A stretch of DNA of 64,000 nucleotides from the NCBI GenBank assembly GCA_014898425.1, contig RCSZ01000004.1:992001-1056000 (forward strand), read 5' to 3'. Below the pieces are notes generated by a model that worked only from the letters and a program-made list of their open reading frames with translations, was not told the origin of the DNA and searched no databases. Below, piece after piece: positions 1-12,995 of this stretch (its first letter is position 1; each line of letters begins with the position of its first letter). The position numbers and the translations under genes are program-made. Origin of the DNA: Botryotinia globosa. Its lineage: Eukaryota > Ascomycota > Leotiomycetes > Helotiales > Sclerotiniaceae.

Positions 1-674
1 GGCAATTTGTTATGTGATAAAATCCCTACCTGGTACATATATGCATTATAACAATTCACTGGTGGTTTTTTTTACGGAGCAACAGTCTTCTTGGTTCTAC
101 ATCTTGTTTTCCCTACAGTGTATATGTACCTAAGTAGTGCTTATTCAAACTTTAAACCCCCTTCCCAGGACTTCTAGATTCCACTTCAAGGCCTAGAAAC
201 CCCCTTTGAGAAAGTCCCGCCCAGGCATGCGACCTAACTACAGGGAGGGATATACCAAAACAAACCCTAGACCGTGCTCAACTCACTGGAGAGCTGATTG
301 CCTACTGGGTATAATACCTGATACTGGATACTCTTCTACTTTTTGAAACTGGCAGGAAAAGTTATTACGGGGAGGCGACACGTAATTCGATATTTACTAT
401 GGATCAAAATCCAAAAGACTACCAACCAAGTCTGTGAGAAATACAATTACACTACGTCCACAGATCAATTTCTCGCATGTTGGAGTAGGAGGAGCTCTCT
501 TGTTTTGTTTAATGGGTGGCCTTTACTCAATTCTTAACTTACCACATTTCCTCTTTCGTTTCGGCCAAATTCGCATGCCTCAGTGATAGGCATTAAGCAT
601 AACGACAGCATATACTGCTGCTCGTTAATTTCGCAGACTTTAAAAGGGCTTTCTGAATAGTCGAAATCGAAGCT
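1..674. other. Intergenic / promoter region of the Pmr1-like gene
   Basis: No convincing coding sequence is visible. The segment lies immediately upstream of the plus-strand P-type ATPase and presumably holds its promoter and 5' leader. A 64-codon open frame at 343-537 has no recognisable motif and is probably chance. Confidence 0.5.
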
Positions 675-3600
675 ATGTCGTGGCCGCGCCCTGCAAGATC
701 TGGTAGTCCTTCGGGATCTTTATTGCCCATGGTCAACCTTCCATTGGCGAATGGTAGAGAGCCAAGTTCAGAGCCATCTTCGAGACCAAGGTCAAGGGAT
801 AGGACCAATTCAAAGAGCAGACATACTCGATCGTCCTCGGCGATGGCCAAAGTTAGTGAACGCCCAATTTCAACTGAACCAGATAGGATCCCAACTAATA
901 CGACTAATGCGCAACAGTCAATAGCAGATGAATTTTCCGGTCTTACGCCCGCAGAAACCGCAGAACGATTACAGACCTCACTCACGTCCGGTTTGACACC
1001 CGCAGAAGCTCTTGCTAGATTGCACGATCAAGGACCGAATGAACTTCCCCACGAACCTCCCGAACCATTATGGCTTCGATTTGTGAAGCAATTCAAGGAA
1101 ACTTTGATTCTGTTGTTATTGGGTTCAGCTGTCATGTCAGTAATAGCTGGAAACAAAGATGATGCGATCAGTATTGCCGTTGCAGTTACGATTGTGGTCA
1201 CAGTAGGATTCGTACAAGAGTATCGTTCTGAAAAATCGATTGAGGCATTAAACCACCTGGTCCCCAATCATGCCCATATAATACGAGGAGAAACGAGAAC
1301 TACAACCCCTAGAACACCTGCATGGCCCCCTAGCGCCCGAGATGTCCCAGAGACGGAAGCATTGATGGCAGAGTCTGGATCTGACGCGGATTCTAGTATG
1401 GCAGAATCTGTATCACAAAAAATGATGGCATCGAAATTGGTTCCTGGAGATCTCGTTTTGTTTACTACTGGAGATCGTATACCTGCCGATATTCGTGTCA
1501 CAAAAGCTTCAGATTTGACAATTGATGAATCCAATTTAACTGGAGAAAATGAGCCTGTCCGAATCACTGCGGAAGCTAGACATATCGATTTTAGACCTGG
1601 ATCTAGCTCACTAGAACCATCTACATCCTCCGATTATGCCTCTCCAGCTAGTGGAGCTGTAGGTGCAGATATCAGATTAAACAGCACGACCAATATTGCT
1701 TTCATGGGAACGCTTGTAAGATCTGGGCATGGTCAAGGGATTGTCTATGCAACAGGTGGAAATACTCATTTTGGAACAATTGCTGCAAGTGTTTCGGAAA
1801 CGGAGAGTCCTAGAACCCCACTACAGCTTTCAATGGACGATTTAGGGAACCACTTAAGTCAAGCTTCTTTCGTCATTATTGCGGTAATCTCTTTAGTTGG
1901 ATGGTTACAAGGAAAAGCATGGTTGGATATATTCACAATTTCGATATCCTTAGCGGTTGCAGCTATCCCTGAAGGTTTACCAATTATTGTTACAGTCACC
2001 TTGGCTCTTGGCGTACATCGAATGGCACGACACAATGCCATAGTACGAAAAATGCCGAGTGTGGAAACTCTAGGATCGGTCAATGTTGTTTGTAGCGATA
2101 AAACAGGTATGTTTAATAAATCATAGCTTGTTCGAAATACTGATTTTCCTCCAGGTACCCTTACCATGAATCATATGACTACTGTTAAAATGTGGTATTC
2201 TGATGCCGATGCTCCATTGGATGTTGATTCAGATGATGAGACGGTAGAATCTAAAGCTGATACTGTGGCTCTTCGTATTCTTCGCATCGGAAATATAGCT
2301 AATAATGCACGTCTTACTCATCTTCATGCTCCATCAGCTTCGTCAGTCGCTATTTTATCCTCTACTCAGGGTCGTGCTTCAGGTCAAGTCTTAAAAAGTA
2401 GGTGGGTCGGTCAACCGACTGATGTTGCGATGCTTGATATGCTCGATCGATTCAGAGAGCACGACGTCCGTGAAGGCATGGGTCATCGTATTGGGGAAAC
2501 ACCATTTAGTTCTGAACGAAAATGGATGGGTGTTACCATCGGAGATCGGGGCCCAGAAGGCACATCGAGTCCAAAAGAACATGCTTATATTAAAGGAGCT
2601 ATCGAGCGAGTTTTGGAAAGGTGTGATACATACCTTACAAAAGACGGTCGTGAAGTTCAGTTGGATGCCGCAAAGAGACAACAAGCCTTACAAGCTGCCG
2701 AAAAGCTTGCCTCTGAAGGACTTAGAGTTCTTGGTTTTGCTAGTGGCCCAGTTGCCAGGCACGCCAAATCGTTGGCTCCAACAAGCCGAAGCGCAACACC
2801 AGTCTCGAAATTGGACCACCACGTGTCTCACAGCGAAGATGTCTACAACGGTCTCACATTTGCTGGATTGGTTGGTATGAGTGATCCTCCACGAACAGGT
2901 GTTTCGAAATCGATTCGACGACTCATGCGGGGCGGTGTTAAAGTGATTATGATCACTGGAGATGCCGAAACAACTGCCCTCGCTATTGCAAAGAAGCTCG
3001 GCATGCCTATTGCAGCACCACGTGCTCATTCAGTAAACTCTGTAGAAGTTAGACCAGTCTTACGAGGTGATGAGATAGATGAGATGACCGACGAAGAGTT
3101 ACAAGCCGCCATAGCCAATACTTCCGTGTTCGCCAGAACAAGTCCAGATCATAAGATGAAAATCATCAGAGCACTACAAGCTCGTGGTGATATTGTCGCA
3201 ATGACAGGTGATGGTGTCAATGATGCACCTGCCCTCAAGAAAGCTGACATTGGTATATCTATGGGTTTACAAGGAACAGATGTTGCCAAAGAAGCTGCAG
3301 ATATGATCTTGACTGATGACGATTTTTCGACTATTCTCAAAGCAATCGAAGAGGGCAAAGGGATTTTCAGTAACATCCAAAATTTCCTTACATTTCAACT
3401 TAGCACAAGTGCTGCGGCACTCAGTTTGGTTTTAGTCTGCACGTGTTTGGGATTCAAGAATCCCTTGAATGCGATGCAGATCCTTTGGATTAGTAAGTTT
3501 AATTTTGGGTCGTATCACATATTTGTACTAACAATCTCTCTAGATATTATCATGGATGGACCCCCAGCTCAATCATTAGGCGTGGAGCCAGTGGATCCAG

Positions 3601-4085
3601 ATGTTATGAACCGACCACCCCGAAAGAGAAATGCTCCTGTACTTACAAGAGCATTGGTCACTCGTGTCCTTATATCCGCTACCATTATCATGTTGGGTAC
3701 CATGGCAGTTTATACTCACGAAATGCTCTCAGATGGTAAAGTCAGTAAGAGAGATACAACCATGACCTTTACCTGTTTCGTTCTCTTCGATATGTTTAAT
3801 GCGTTGAACTGTCGTTCAGAGTCAAAGTCTGTCCTCAGAGGTGAGGTCGGGCTGTTTTCAAACAAGCTATTCAATTGGGCAGTATCGTTGAGTCTTGGTG
3901 GGCAAATACTAGTCATATACTTCCCCTGGCTTCAGGAAGTATTTCAAACAGAAGCTCTGGCACTTACAGATTTGGTTGGCTTGGTTATCTTAACAAGTTC
4001 TGTATTCTGGGCGGATGAAGCAAGAAAATGGTGGAAATCAAGGAGTAGGAGAAGGCTTGGTAGTGGGTATAGTCAAGTCGTATAA
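675..4085 (+). CDS. pmr1: Pmr1-type Golgi Ca2+/Mn2+ P-type ATPase
   Basis: Three exons (675-2106, 2155-3492, 3544-4085) encode 1103 residues. Members of this family (SPCA, P2A-type) pump Ca2+ and Mn2+ into the Golgi and support glycosylation and secretion. Visible motifs, in order: a cation-transporter N-terminal region from about residue 88, the actuator loop TGEN (289-292), PEGLP in M4 (432-436), the phosphorylation motif DKTGT with Asp475 and its glycine codon split by intron 1, the KGA nucleotide-binding motif, TGDGVND, and an M6 WINIIMDGPP segment split by intron 2. [19 protein letters not shown] is typical of Pmr1 rather than SERCA or ENA pumps. The first ~85 residues are Ser/Pro/Arg-rich and lack homology signals; an internal Met (residue 57) could be an alternative start. 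A roughly 45-residue Ser/Thr/Met-rich insertion (about 207-253) in the A-domain is longer than in yeast. Both introns are short (48 and 51 bp). Confidence 0.95.
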
Positions 4086-4265
4086 ATGAAATATGGCTTT
4101 TAATGCCTATTGTATACATAGATTTAGTATTGCATAGATTCCCAAGCGTATGCATTGTAGTAAACAAAAGTAAGGAGAATTCACAATGATTTGAATAATC
4201 ACACATAAGAATTAGCTTTGTATATGATTAAAGTGATGGGACAAATTATTGATCAAACGAGCTTT

Positions 4266-4345
4266 TTTCGGCCCTTCGGGGCTAAAAATAACAACGGGCT
4301 CGCTAACGCTCTCCGTAGTTATTTTTCACGCCCCTCAGGACCTAC
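4266..4345. repeat. GC-rich hairpin / inverted-repeat cluster
   Basis: A perfect GCCC-TTCG-GGGC hairpin lies at about 4271-4282. It is followed by a larger imperfect inverted repeat whose arms read GGGGCTAAAAATAAC and GTTATTTTTCACGCCCC (about 4278-4337) around a GC-rich core. It stands alone in AT-rich DNA and resembles a mobile GC cluster or the end of a small element. There is no coding potential. Confidence 0.5.
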
Positions 4346-4408
4346 GTTTATATTTGTATTATATAGCTTTTAGAATTCTAAAAATAAATAAGATTTATAT
4401 TTTTATAT

Positions 4409-4731
<323 letters not shown>

Positions 4732-4894
4732 GCTTTTTAATAATATAATATTTTTTATAATAAAATTATAATTTATATTGTTCTGTATAATACAATTTTT
4801 CTTTCCAAGATTTCTATAAACACACCATACAAATTATAGAATTTTTTTTTGCTTCAGGCAGAAATCTATTTTTAGGGTTTTGGCCAAATGCGCG

Positions 4895-6729
4895 TTATAG
4901 ACCTCGGTAAACCAAAAGGACTCGCAATCCGCTGTGGGGTAAAAATTCCGATTCACTCAAAATGACGACAATCGACCAACCTGATAAAGTGATCTTGCCT
5001 TGACTCACGTGTCCAAAAGGATTCCGACCAACAGTCGTTGTCGTTGCATTATGGAGATGTGGAGTGCAAGAAATCATCGAAAGGCTCTGCTCTTCCTTTA
5101 AAGTACTCGGATCGTAATCATAAAATGCCGGGGAGGAGCATGATTCCCTAACGTGAACCACAGCGCCGTCGAACGCCGCCCAGGACCAGGATGGTATGGT
5201 TCTGAAAGGGGTCGACGGTGGCCAAATTACAACAAATTCAGGCAGGCGGCGATCGACACAGATTTGCTTAGAGCCAGGAAACCACGTGAGTCCCCTAAAA
5301 ATATCATTTTTCCATAAACCAGCCAAGTATACGTCATTTGGCTTAATTCGCTTCCACTCTGCAGCAAAACGAGCGAATGCTGGTAGCTTGTCCTCAAGGT
5401 GTGACAGACGGCAGTGCGAATATTGTTGTATAACGCTATATCAATGGTCGCGAAGTTTCTTGAATCCGTATACGCTTTCAAAAGATCCGACTTTCGATCT
5501 TCCTTCATCCAGGAATCGATGAGAGGAGGATTCCAGCCCGATACCCTTATTAGCATCGGTTTTGAGACGCATCTTCTTTTGATATTCCGATGCGATAGCA
5601 GTTCTGCACTCCCACATCAAACATTTCTTCATGTAATGAATGATACGCGGAGACAGGTGTCGTTCTTGTAGCAACCAGGCACGGCTCTGCAAAGGGTTTT
5701 GTAATCCCCCCATCCAAGATCCAAAAAACGCAGGTTGGATTGTTACTGTTAACTTTGGTTCGAGGCCGTCGCTCTCGTAAGTCAGTCGATCTGGTTTCAT
5801 CTTCCGCGATTGGAAAAGCCCATCTCTGGAATCTCTGGCATCAGATGCAGCGATTGTGCATAGAGCGTTGGTATATACAGTATTCATATGAGCGCACTCT
5901 GTTTCAAAATCGTTTCGATCGTCCTGCACAATACACAATGAATCAATCCAGAGATATCGAAGACCAAATTCCCTAGTTGTGCGCACAGCGTCATAGAAGG
6001 TCTGAGGAAGTTGATTTTCAGGAAACCCTTGTAGCTGACTTTGCAAGTTTGTTCTTAGTTGTCTTTGGAGGGTGATTGGAACCCCAACAGTGGCTAAGCG
6101 CTGCGTAGTCCAATCCTTCGGTAGGCAAGTCAGATGTGAAGCAAAGGCGAACTATGCCTGGTTTCGAGGGCACCACAACATCCAGCAGCCGTGTAGGCAG
6201 TTCGACTTCTAGTAAATCTCTACAGTCTCCATGTTCCATGCGGCACACAGCCAGCCAGGAACGGGCGAGAGCAAAATTAGCAGGCGAATCCGACTGGGTT
6301 TCGGTTACGTATGAAGAAGGCTCAATAGACCTAGTCGTAGCCTCGTCCGTATGGATAATCAGCCGGTCATCAAGCATCATATGGCAATAGATGCCAAAAT
6401 TGATCTCCAGTTCTGGCGTTCTTTTGAGCCAAATTATCGTGTCGCAGTATTTTGGGTGTCTTCGAAGATGCTCGTCGGGATGATAACGAGAATATTCGAG
6501 AGCATCCTGGAACAATCTGCAAAGACTACAACCGTTGGTTGAAGATAGTCTTAGTTCTTGGAATGCGTTGCAACCTTCAAAAAGCTGATACGATATTGAC
6601 GGCCCATATTTCTCCCGAATTCCTAATGTTGAGTTCCCATTACTGAAGAATGTTACTGCTGGAATGTTGTTGCACCTGTCACAAAAGTCCCTTTTCCTTA
6701 TCTTCTGAACAGTTCTCTTTATTTTCCAT
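4895..6729 (-). pseudogene. Broken HET-domain (heterokaryon incompatibility) gene
   Basis: The HET domain is clear on the minus strand: YAALSHCWG, then RYLWIDSLCIVQDD, then the C-terminal AGLWKND and PSWSWAAFDG motifs seen in the NLR-independent HET proteins of ascomycetes. HET proteins act in non-self recognition and associated cell death. The frame is broken at least twice. A one-base shift lies near 6040-6050, just after the SHCWG block. An in-frame TGA at 5441-5443 sits where the family usually has the Trp of a W-Y-x-x-V motif, with coding similarity continuing beyond it. A third shift near 6690 is likely, because the CxxC-containing N-terminal frame (FCDRCNN) has no ATG, while an ATG at 6729 opens an adjacent frame. 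No intron consensus explains the breaks. Sequencing errors could explain single-base shifts but hardly all three lesions. Confidence 0.8.
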
Positions 6730-8093
6730 ATTGAGAATTAAAATGTGAATACAAGTAGAATATAGTTTCAAAAGAGTGACGATTGTAAATGAACAAATGT
6801 TTCTTGGAGGTGTAGATATAGAATGTAATCATCTGCTGGCATCACAACTTGTATCAGGTTGATGAGAACCCTGAATTTACCCAGGTGGGCAGGTGATTCA
6901 ATCCAACGCCCAAAGGCCACGATGCAGGCGTATGCAAGGCTTTGTTTAATGTAATTGGGAAAAAAATGATGGGATGATTAACTTTCTCGAAAAGCATTTT
7001 GAGATGCTATCGAGTGAGTTTTACGACCGAATTTCGAAGGAAGTTCGCCGAGCACGTGCGAGTCTGCACGTGTCCTGGTCACCCTCCCCTATCAAAAATC
7101 AATTATCAAACTACACGATACAAACCTACTCTGTACAAACCTATCTACCTATATATAAACCTCCCTTTCGTCATCTCTTCGTCATCCCTTTATTATCCCT
7201 CCATCATCCCTCCCTCCTACCTCCTCCTTTCCCTCCTTTCCACCCCCTCCCCCTATCAAACTCGGGCCCAATTTCGATCAATCTACTCTCTCCTCTCCTC
7301 TCCTCTCCTCTCCTCTCAAGAGTACCGGACCGGTACCCCCTATAGCTATCCATATAAGATATAAGACATAAAACATTCCCAATCCCAATCCCAATCCAAT
7401 TTCACATCCCCATCTGCATCTACACCTCCATCCCCATCCCCATCTCCATCTCCCATCCCCATCCCACATCTCCCATCCCACATCCCCATTCAATCAGAAG
7501 ATATACAAATAGGAGACTATATATTGATTCTTCCATCCATCCACACATCCATTCATTCCCACCTCATTTCACATGTCTTTTTCTTTTCTTGTCTTCTTTT
7601 CTTTTCTTCTCATCATCGAATCATCTCTATTCAAAATAATCTGGTGATATCTCAAGCGGTGAATTTCTGCCCCATCCAATCACGCACGCGACTCTAGTGA
7701 AAATTCCAAGCTACCCCTCATCAGAGATTCATACCTACATATACATATACATGTTGCCAACAACGTATGTTCACCACCTCCTCCTTTCAAAGCATGAAAC
7801 CACGTACTGTCATCTATCGTATCGTATCAATATCCTCATGTTTTGAGTTTTAATTTCTTTCATTCATTATGTGCTATGCTATGGGTACAAAACCATGCCG
7901 GACATTGTAGTACCGGTGAGGACGTTGCGTTCCTCTTGAAATTTCAGCCAGTCAGGTTGCCAACCAAGGGCACCGAGTAGCAAGTGGTATCATTCATCCC
8001 ATAATTTCTCAAAACATGCTATGCAAAACACCTGTTATGCTGCTATTATTTATTCCACCCAGACGCCATGCTAAGTGTGAAATATTACCCAGA
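6730..8093. other. Pyrimidine-rich intergenic region
   Basis: The plus strand is strongly CT-rich from about 7140 to 7640 (CTCCT, CCCAT and TTTTC runs, including a CTCTC array near 7288-7318). A short ATG-led segment at 7751 abuts a GTATGT donor-like site. No long open frame follows. It could be the leader of an unrecognised plus-strand transcript or simply promoter DNA. Confidence 0.4.
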
Positions 8094-9356
8094 TTAATAA
8101 ACTCCTCCTCCTACTGAAATCGAAGTCGTCGACGACTTGAAATCCATCCCTATCATCGAAAGCTCCCACTCATCATCATCACCATTCGCAGCACTGGCGT
8201 ATTCTTCGTATTCGAACCTTGGTAGGACGAAATGATCTTGTATCAAAGATTGTTGTAGACTATAAGCCACGGCGCAAATATTATCAACCTCGACAGTATT
8301 CTTGAGAGTCGAGTTTGGAAGTTTGGCGACAATGCGCATGTTCGATTTCCCCGTCGTATAATCGGTATCCTCCTCATGCGAACTATTCACCGCGATGTAT
8401 TGTTCAACCTCATCGTTGAAGCGAACACATTTTCTTGAAGAGGTCGATGTAGGGGATGATCTGCCGGAAGAAAGGGAAGGCAGAGAAGATTCCATCGATT
8501 CCAAGCCAGCCGACGATGAACGTTTCAATAATACATCGCATATTCCTCGTTGTTTAAGAATCGGCTTTACGTTGACGTCTGCGTATGATAACGATCTCGT
8601 CAATTTTGGTCGACAATCCAAGTCCGTGGGAGAAGAAAATAGAGATTGCGAGGATTCTGGCTTGTGGAGTGGTCCATATAGCCATGTTGTATCATGGTCC
8701 TTTTCCCTAATATTGTGTTAGCATTGCGCTGACACGAAATCCCAAAGTAAAGGTGCATACCAGCCAAATGTTGATGGGTCGATTGTTTTCAGATTGGATC
8801 GTTTTTTCGCCCAACCTCTCCAAGACGCATTCTCCAACCTTTTGCTATTTTCATAAGCGGTACGATGTGATTGAATGAATTTCCAGGACGCCCATAGATC
8901 CTCCTCTGGCCAATCGTGTGCGAGATAATCTACATGATGTGATGGTTTCACTCGGACACCTAAGTCATCCACAGTTTCGGTGATATCGCAAGGCTCAGTG
9001 GGTTCCGACAGCTCCGAAAGTTCGGATGTTGGCGATTGATCTGAAGGAGAGAGGGTTGTTGGAGTACTGCACAATGATACATCATCTTCGAGGTATGTCG
9101 GTTGTAGCGAGGGAGATTGGAGGTAATAGTCGACTTGAGCGTGATATTCCTCCTTTGGAACCTGATCCTCGTTGTTGTTGTTGTTCCATTGTATATCGTC
9201 ATACCGTGGAAATTCGAATTCATCATCATCGGCATCGTCCATACAAATCACTTTCAAGGCTGATATTTCGGGTTGACGAATTATTCGCGGCGCAACATCG
9301 ACCAAATCCGTTCGATCCACCCACTCGAAATATTCATCTTCTCTCGAGAGATCCAT
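8094..9356 (-). CDS. Reg1/Hex2-like protein phosphatase 1 regulatory subunit
   Basis: Two exons (9356-8761 and 8706-8094; 54-bp intron) encode 402 residues. The central block, DYLAHDWPEEDLWASWKF followed by RLENASWRGWAK and then TTWLYGPLH after the intron, matches the conserved region (DUF1752) of yeast Reg1/Reg2, which target PP1 (Glc7) to Snf1 kinase in glucose repression. A second hallmark is RKCVRFNDEVEQYIAV, an RVxF-type PP1-docking motif (residues VRF) followed by the conserved acidic EVEQ. The N-terminus is rich in Asp/Glu and the middle in Ser/Pro. The protein is much shorter than yeast Reg1. It probably acts in the nucleus or cytosol in carbon-source signalling; the identity of the partner kinase is inferred from the family. 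A very long gene-free region lies upstream. Confidence 0.88.
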
Positions 9357-12138
9357 ATTTCTTTTGTTGATTGTTATTGAATTGATAAGGGGGTTCCAAG
9401 TTCGGTTCGAAGATTAAAAGATAAGTTGATGTAAAGTTGTGGCCGAGTGAAGGAAATTTTATATCTTTGTGAAATTTGATTGATTGACTGACTGAGTGAG
9501 TGTTGGTATTGATTGGTATGATACCTAGGTACTAACACGACACTAGCACAATCCGTTGGGGGTAGCTTAACGGTTTTTCGAGCTATTTGATACAATCCCA
9601 ACGACAAAATTTCAGAGACGAAAATCAAATTTGCATCGCAAATACGGTATGATATATGGATGGAATGAGTATGAAAGAATTCGCAAAATGTTTTGATGAG
9701 TATAAAAGTTGATTGAAATCTGGTTTATAAGTTTGCACGATCAGCATAAACTAACATGGATAGTGAAATTGAAGAGTTGAGAAATTGTTGAGATTCTGGG
9801 GTAAAGTCATGCAAGGAAGTGGATGAGGGTGGATGAGGGTGGATGACGGATAGCGGATGGCGGATGATGGTGGTGATGATGATGATGATGATGATGATGG
9901 ATAATGGATAATGGATAATGGATGATGGATATTGGATGATGGATAATGGTGGATTGGTTGGGATCATGCTGTGACTATGATTGATAGATGTATGAATAAA
10001 CAGGAGGATGACTTACTTATGTTCTTGTGGTTATTGTGGTATGTGTGTGTGGCATGTATGGAGATGAATATGGATCATGGATGAAAGTAGCGGACAACGG
10101 ATGGTGGACACACTTTATGGATACCTCCAGCTAGTATTAGTCTGCCTCAGCCTTAGCTCAAGCCATGATAGCAATAAGAGTTATGGATTATGGATATGGA
10201 TTATGGATATGGATTATAGATTAAAGATTATGGGTTATGTGGATAAGACTCGGATCTTATATAGAGAGAGAGAGAATACCGAGCGAATTATGAAATAAGG
10301 TAATTTAGATTTATTAATTATGAATTATTAGTCCTTGGTTGATTCCGTCATACTGGTGTATCAATATCAAATTATACTTATACTACCTACTCCGTACCAA
10401 CATTACAAGCATTATACTCCTCCCTACCTACCTTGAACCTTCCAACCTTCCAAAAGCATTCTAGCCCAGCCGCAGAGCCTTATGCTAATGAGAAATCATG
10501 TCCCAGTACTCTGTAACTTTGAACTCATTCGGATAGGAGGAGGATGATATAATCAATATCACATCTGGTACGGGATGGGATGGGTGTGTGCTCACGGTTG
10601 AGATCTAGTTTGATCGATCTAGATAATATCACTCACGAATCCGATCACGGGGCGAAAAAAGAAAATATGTTTTATTGATTTGATTTGATTTGATTGATTG
10701 ATTTTTTATAGGTTTTGCGGATTTTGCGGATTTTTGTTTAGCTTGGGTGGGCAGGTAGGGATGGATATTCCGCGATGAGATGGGATGGGATGAGATGGGA
10801 TGGGATGGGATGAGATAAGATGAGAATTATAATATTATTATATTTTGTGATTAAGATTAGTGATATATAATTAAATAAGAAAAAGTATTAGATAGATCGA
10901 TTTATTCTAGGTATTCCTTTGGAAAATTGAATACATAGTTTTAGACTATTCGACTATTTTGTTATATATATAGGTATTCTCAGATGAAACATTTACATGT
11001 ATACTCGTATATTTAACTTATTTATATACACATGCAAAAGGTAAAACACAATATGAAAACCAACTTTACTTACCTACCTATACTACACTATCTACTTACC
11101 GCCCTACCACATCCCGTGGATCACGAATGTTTCCTTCCTGTCTATCTGTCTATCTGTCTATCTATCTATCTATCTATCTATCTATCCCTCATAATCCAAG
11201 TAGTGATCATCACTGCGCTGTCAAAGCATACTCCGTACACACATGTATGATTTTACTCTAAATTAAGTTGTGAAGATCGTTTGGGGGTGGATGGGTTTTT
11301 GGCTTGGTTTTTGTAAGATTACTATCTAGTACTAATCTATCTCACGGACTTTTGGGATTGGGTTTTGTTGTTGTTTTATCGTGTCTTGTATTGTATTCTA
11401 TCATATTGTTAGGACTTTGGGGGAATGGGAATGGAATGGAATGCTGATTTTCCATCTCTTTAGTATGTAGAGTGTAGTATGTATCATATAGTATGTAGAT
11501 ACTCTTTCTTGGGACGGATAGTACACAAGGACATAAATAGCTACTTTTAGAACAGAGAATACGGACGGCATGATGATATGATACATGTATCAAACATACC
11601 TACCTACCTACTCATATCGTATCGTATCGTATCGTATCCTTCCTCCTCCACGTGATCGGAACTCGGATACCGGACATCCCATCCCATCCCATGCCCTCCC
11701 CAACACCATTCCAATCCGTATTACAATTCCATTTCCCACCCCCTATGTGACTAATGGAACAAACAAGCTTAACATGCGTAAAGCTTACGATATGAGAATC
11801 CTCACTAGCATGTAACGTTAAATCACTAGAGTCATGGTGTGTGAATAAACTTTGCAGATGACATGAGAGAGCAATGCATACTCCGTCGAGCATCTCTTTA
11901 CGGGAATCATTGGTCGGTCGATCAATCAATTGAGAAGGCCGTCGAAAGCCTGGAGATGGAGGTGAAGGTTGTGATGCTGGATATTGGAGAGTAATTACTT
12001 GCTTACCTACATCGTAACTTACCTTACTTGAGTTTATCGGGGACCGCACTTCCCCATCCATACCTGCATAACGGACCCCCGCTTTTCGGTGTTGGGAACT
12101 TGGAATGCTGGGGTTGTGGAAGATGTGGCTTGGTGGAT

Positions 12139-12179
12139 GGAATGAATGAATGAATGAATGAATGAATGAATGAATGGAA
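12139..12179. repeat. GAAT tetranucleotide microsatellite
   Basis: About ten tandem GAAT units within the gene-poor region. Neighbouring short arrays differ in unit, so this is not one spread family. Confidence 0.9.
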
Positions 12180-12535
12180 TAAAGGGACATGCATGGATCG
12201 ATGCACAATGCACATGGATCGATAGGGATAGGGATAGGGATAGGGATGATGTGAAGTCGCCCCACGTTACACGTTACGAGCAGGGAGATGGGAGCCTCGG
12301 CGTATATCACGAGGTAGATATGTAGATAGATAGATAGATGGGATAGACAAGCTAGACAAGCTAGACAAGCTAGACAACATACATACATACATACCTACAC
12401 AGACAACTCGACAAAACTATATACACAACCTCCATAGACTCCTCCACTCCTCCACAACAAGCCAAGCATTCCAAACTCATCAAACACACCAACTACACCT
12501 CAGAGATCATCTTTGCAAAACTTATCAATTGAGAA

Positions 12536-12566
<31 letters not shown>

Positions 12567-12953
12567 ACACAAGAACTACAATCAATGTACCGAGCATACC
12601 ATGTGTGTCATTGCGATAGGTAGTGGACTACCGTAGTATACATGGAAGCATCCTTAGCATGGAAGAAAGTCTTGGGTAGATTTCAGCTGGGGGTTAGAAT
12701 TTAGCATTGATGAGATGGGTACGGTACGTGATACCGAGTAAAGAAGATCGATCGCAAGACTTGTATTTTTGGGGGGGTTTGCTTTTGCTTTTGGGGTTTG
12801 TTTTTCGCGTGCTGCTGGGTCTGTTAGTTGCATGAGTAGCTAGGTGGATGGATGGCATAGATTGTATCGGGTATAGTATGCTATGATATAGTTTGGTGAA
12901 GCATGATGTGATGTGATGTGATGTGATATACTAGCATGAAGTATCGAAGGTGG

Positions 12954-12995
12954 AGGAGTCTGGAGTCTGGAGTCTGGAGTCTGGAGTCTGGAGTA
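12954..12995. repeat. GGAGTCT heptamer minisatellite
   Basis: Five to six tandem copies of a 7-bp unit (GGAGTCT), nearly perfect. No coding context is visible. Confidence 0.9.

Noticed and set aside
11612..12388. 258-codon minus-strand open frame in the gene desert
   Set aside because: Made mostly of translated simple repeats (Ser-Phe-Ile-His and Pro-Ile runs); no domain and no coding-like composition.
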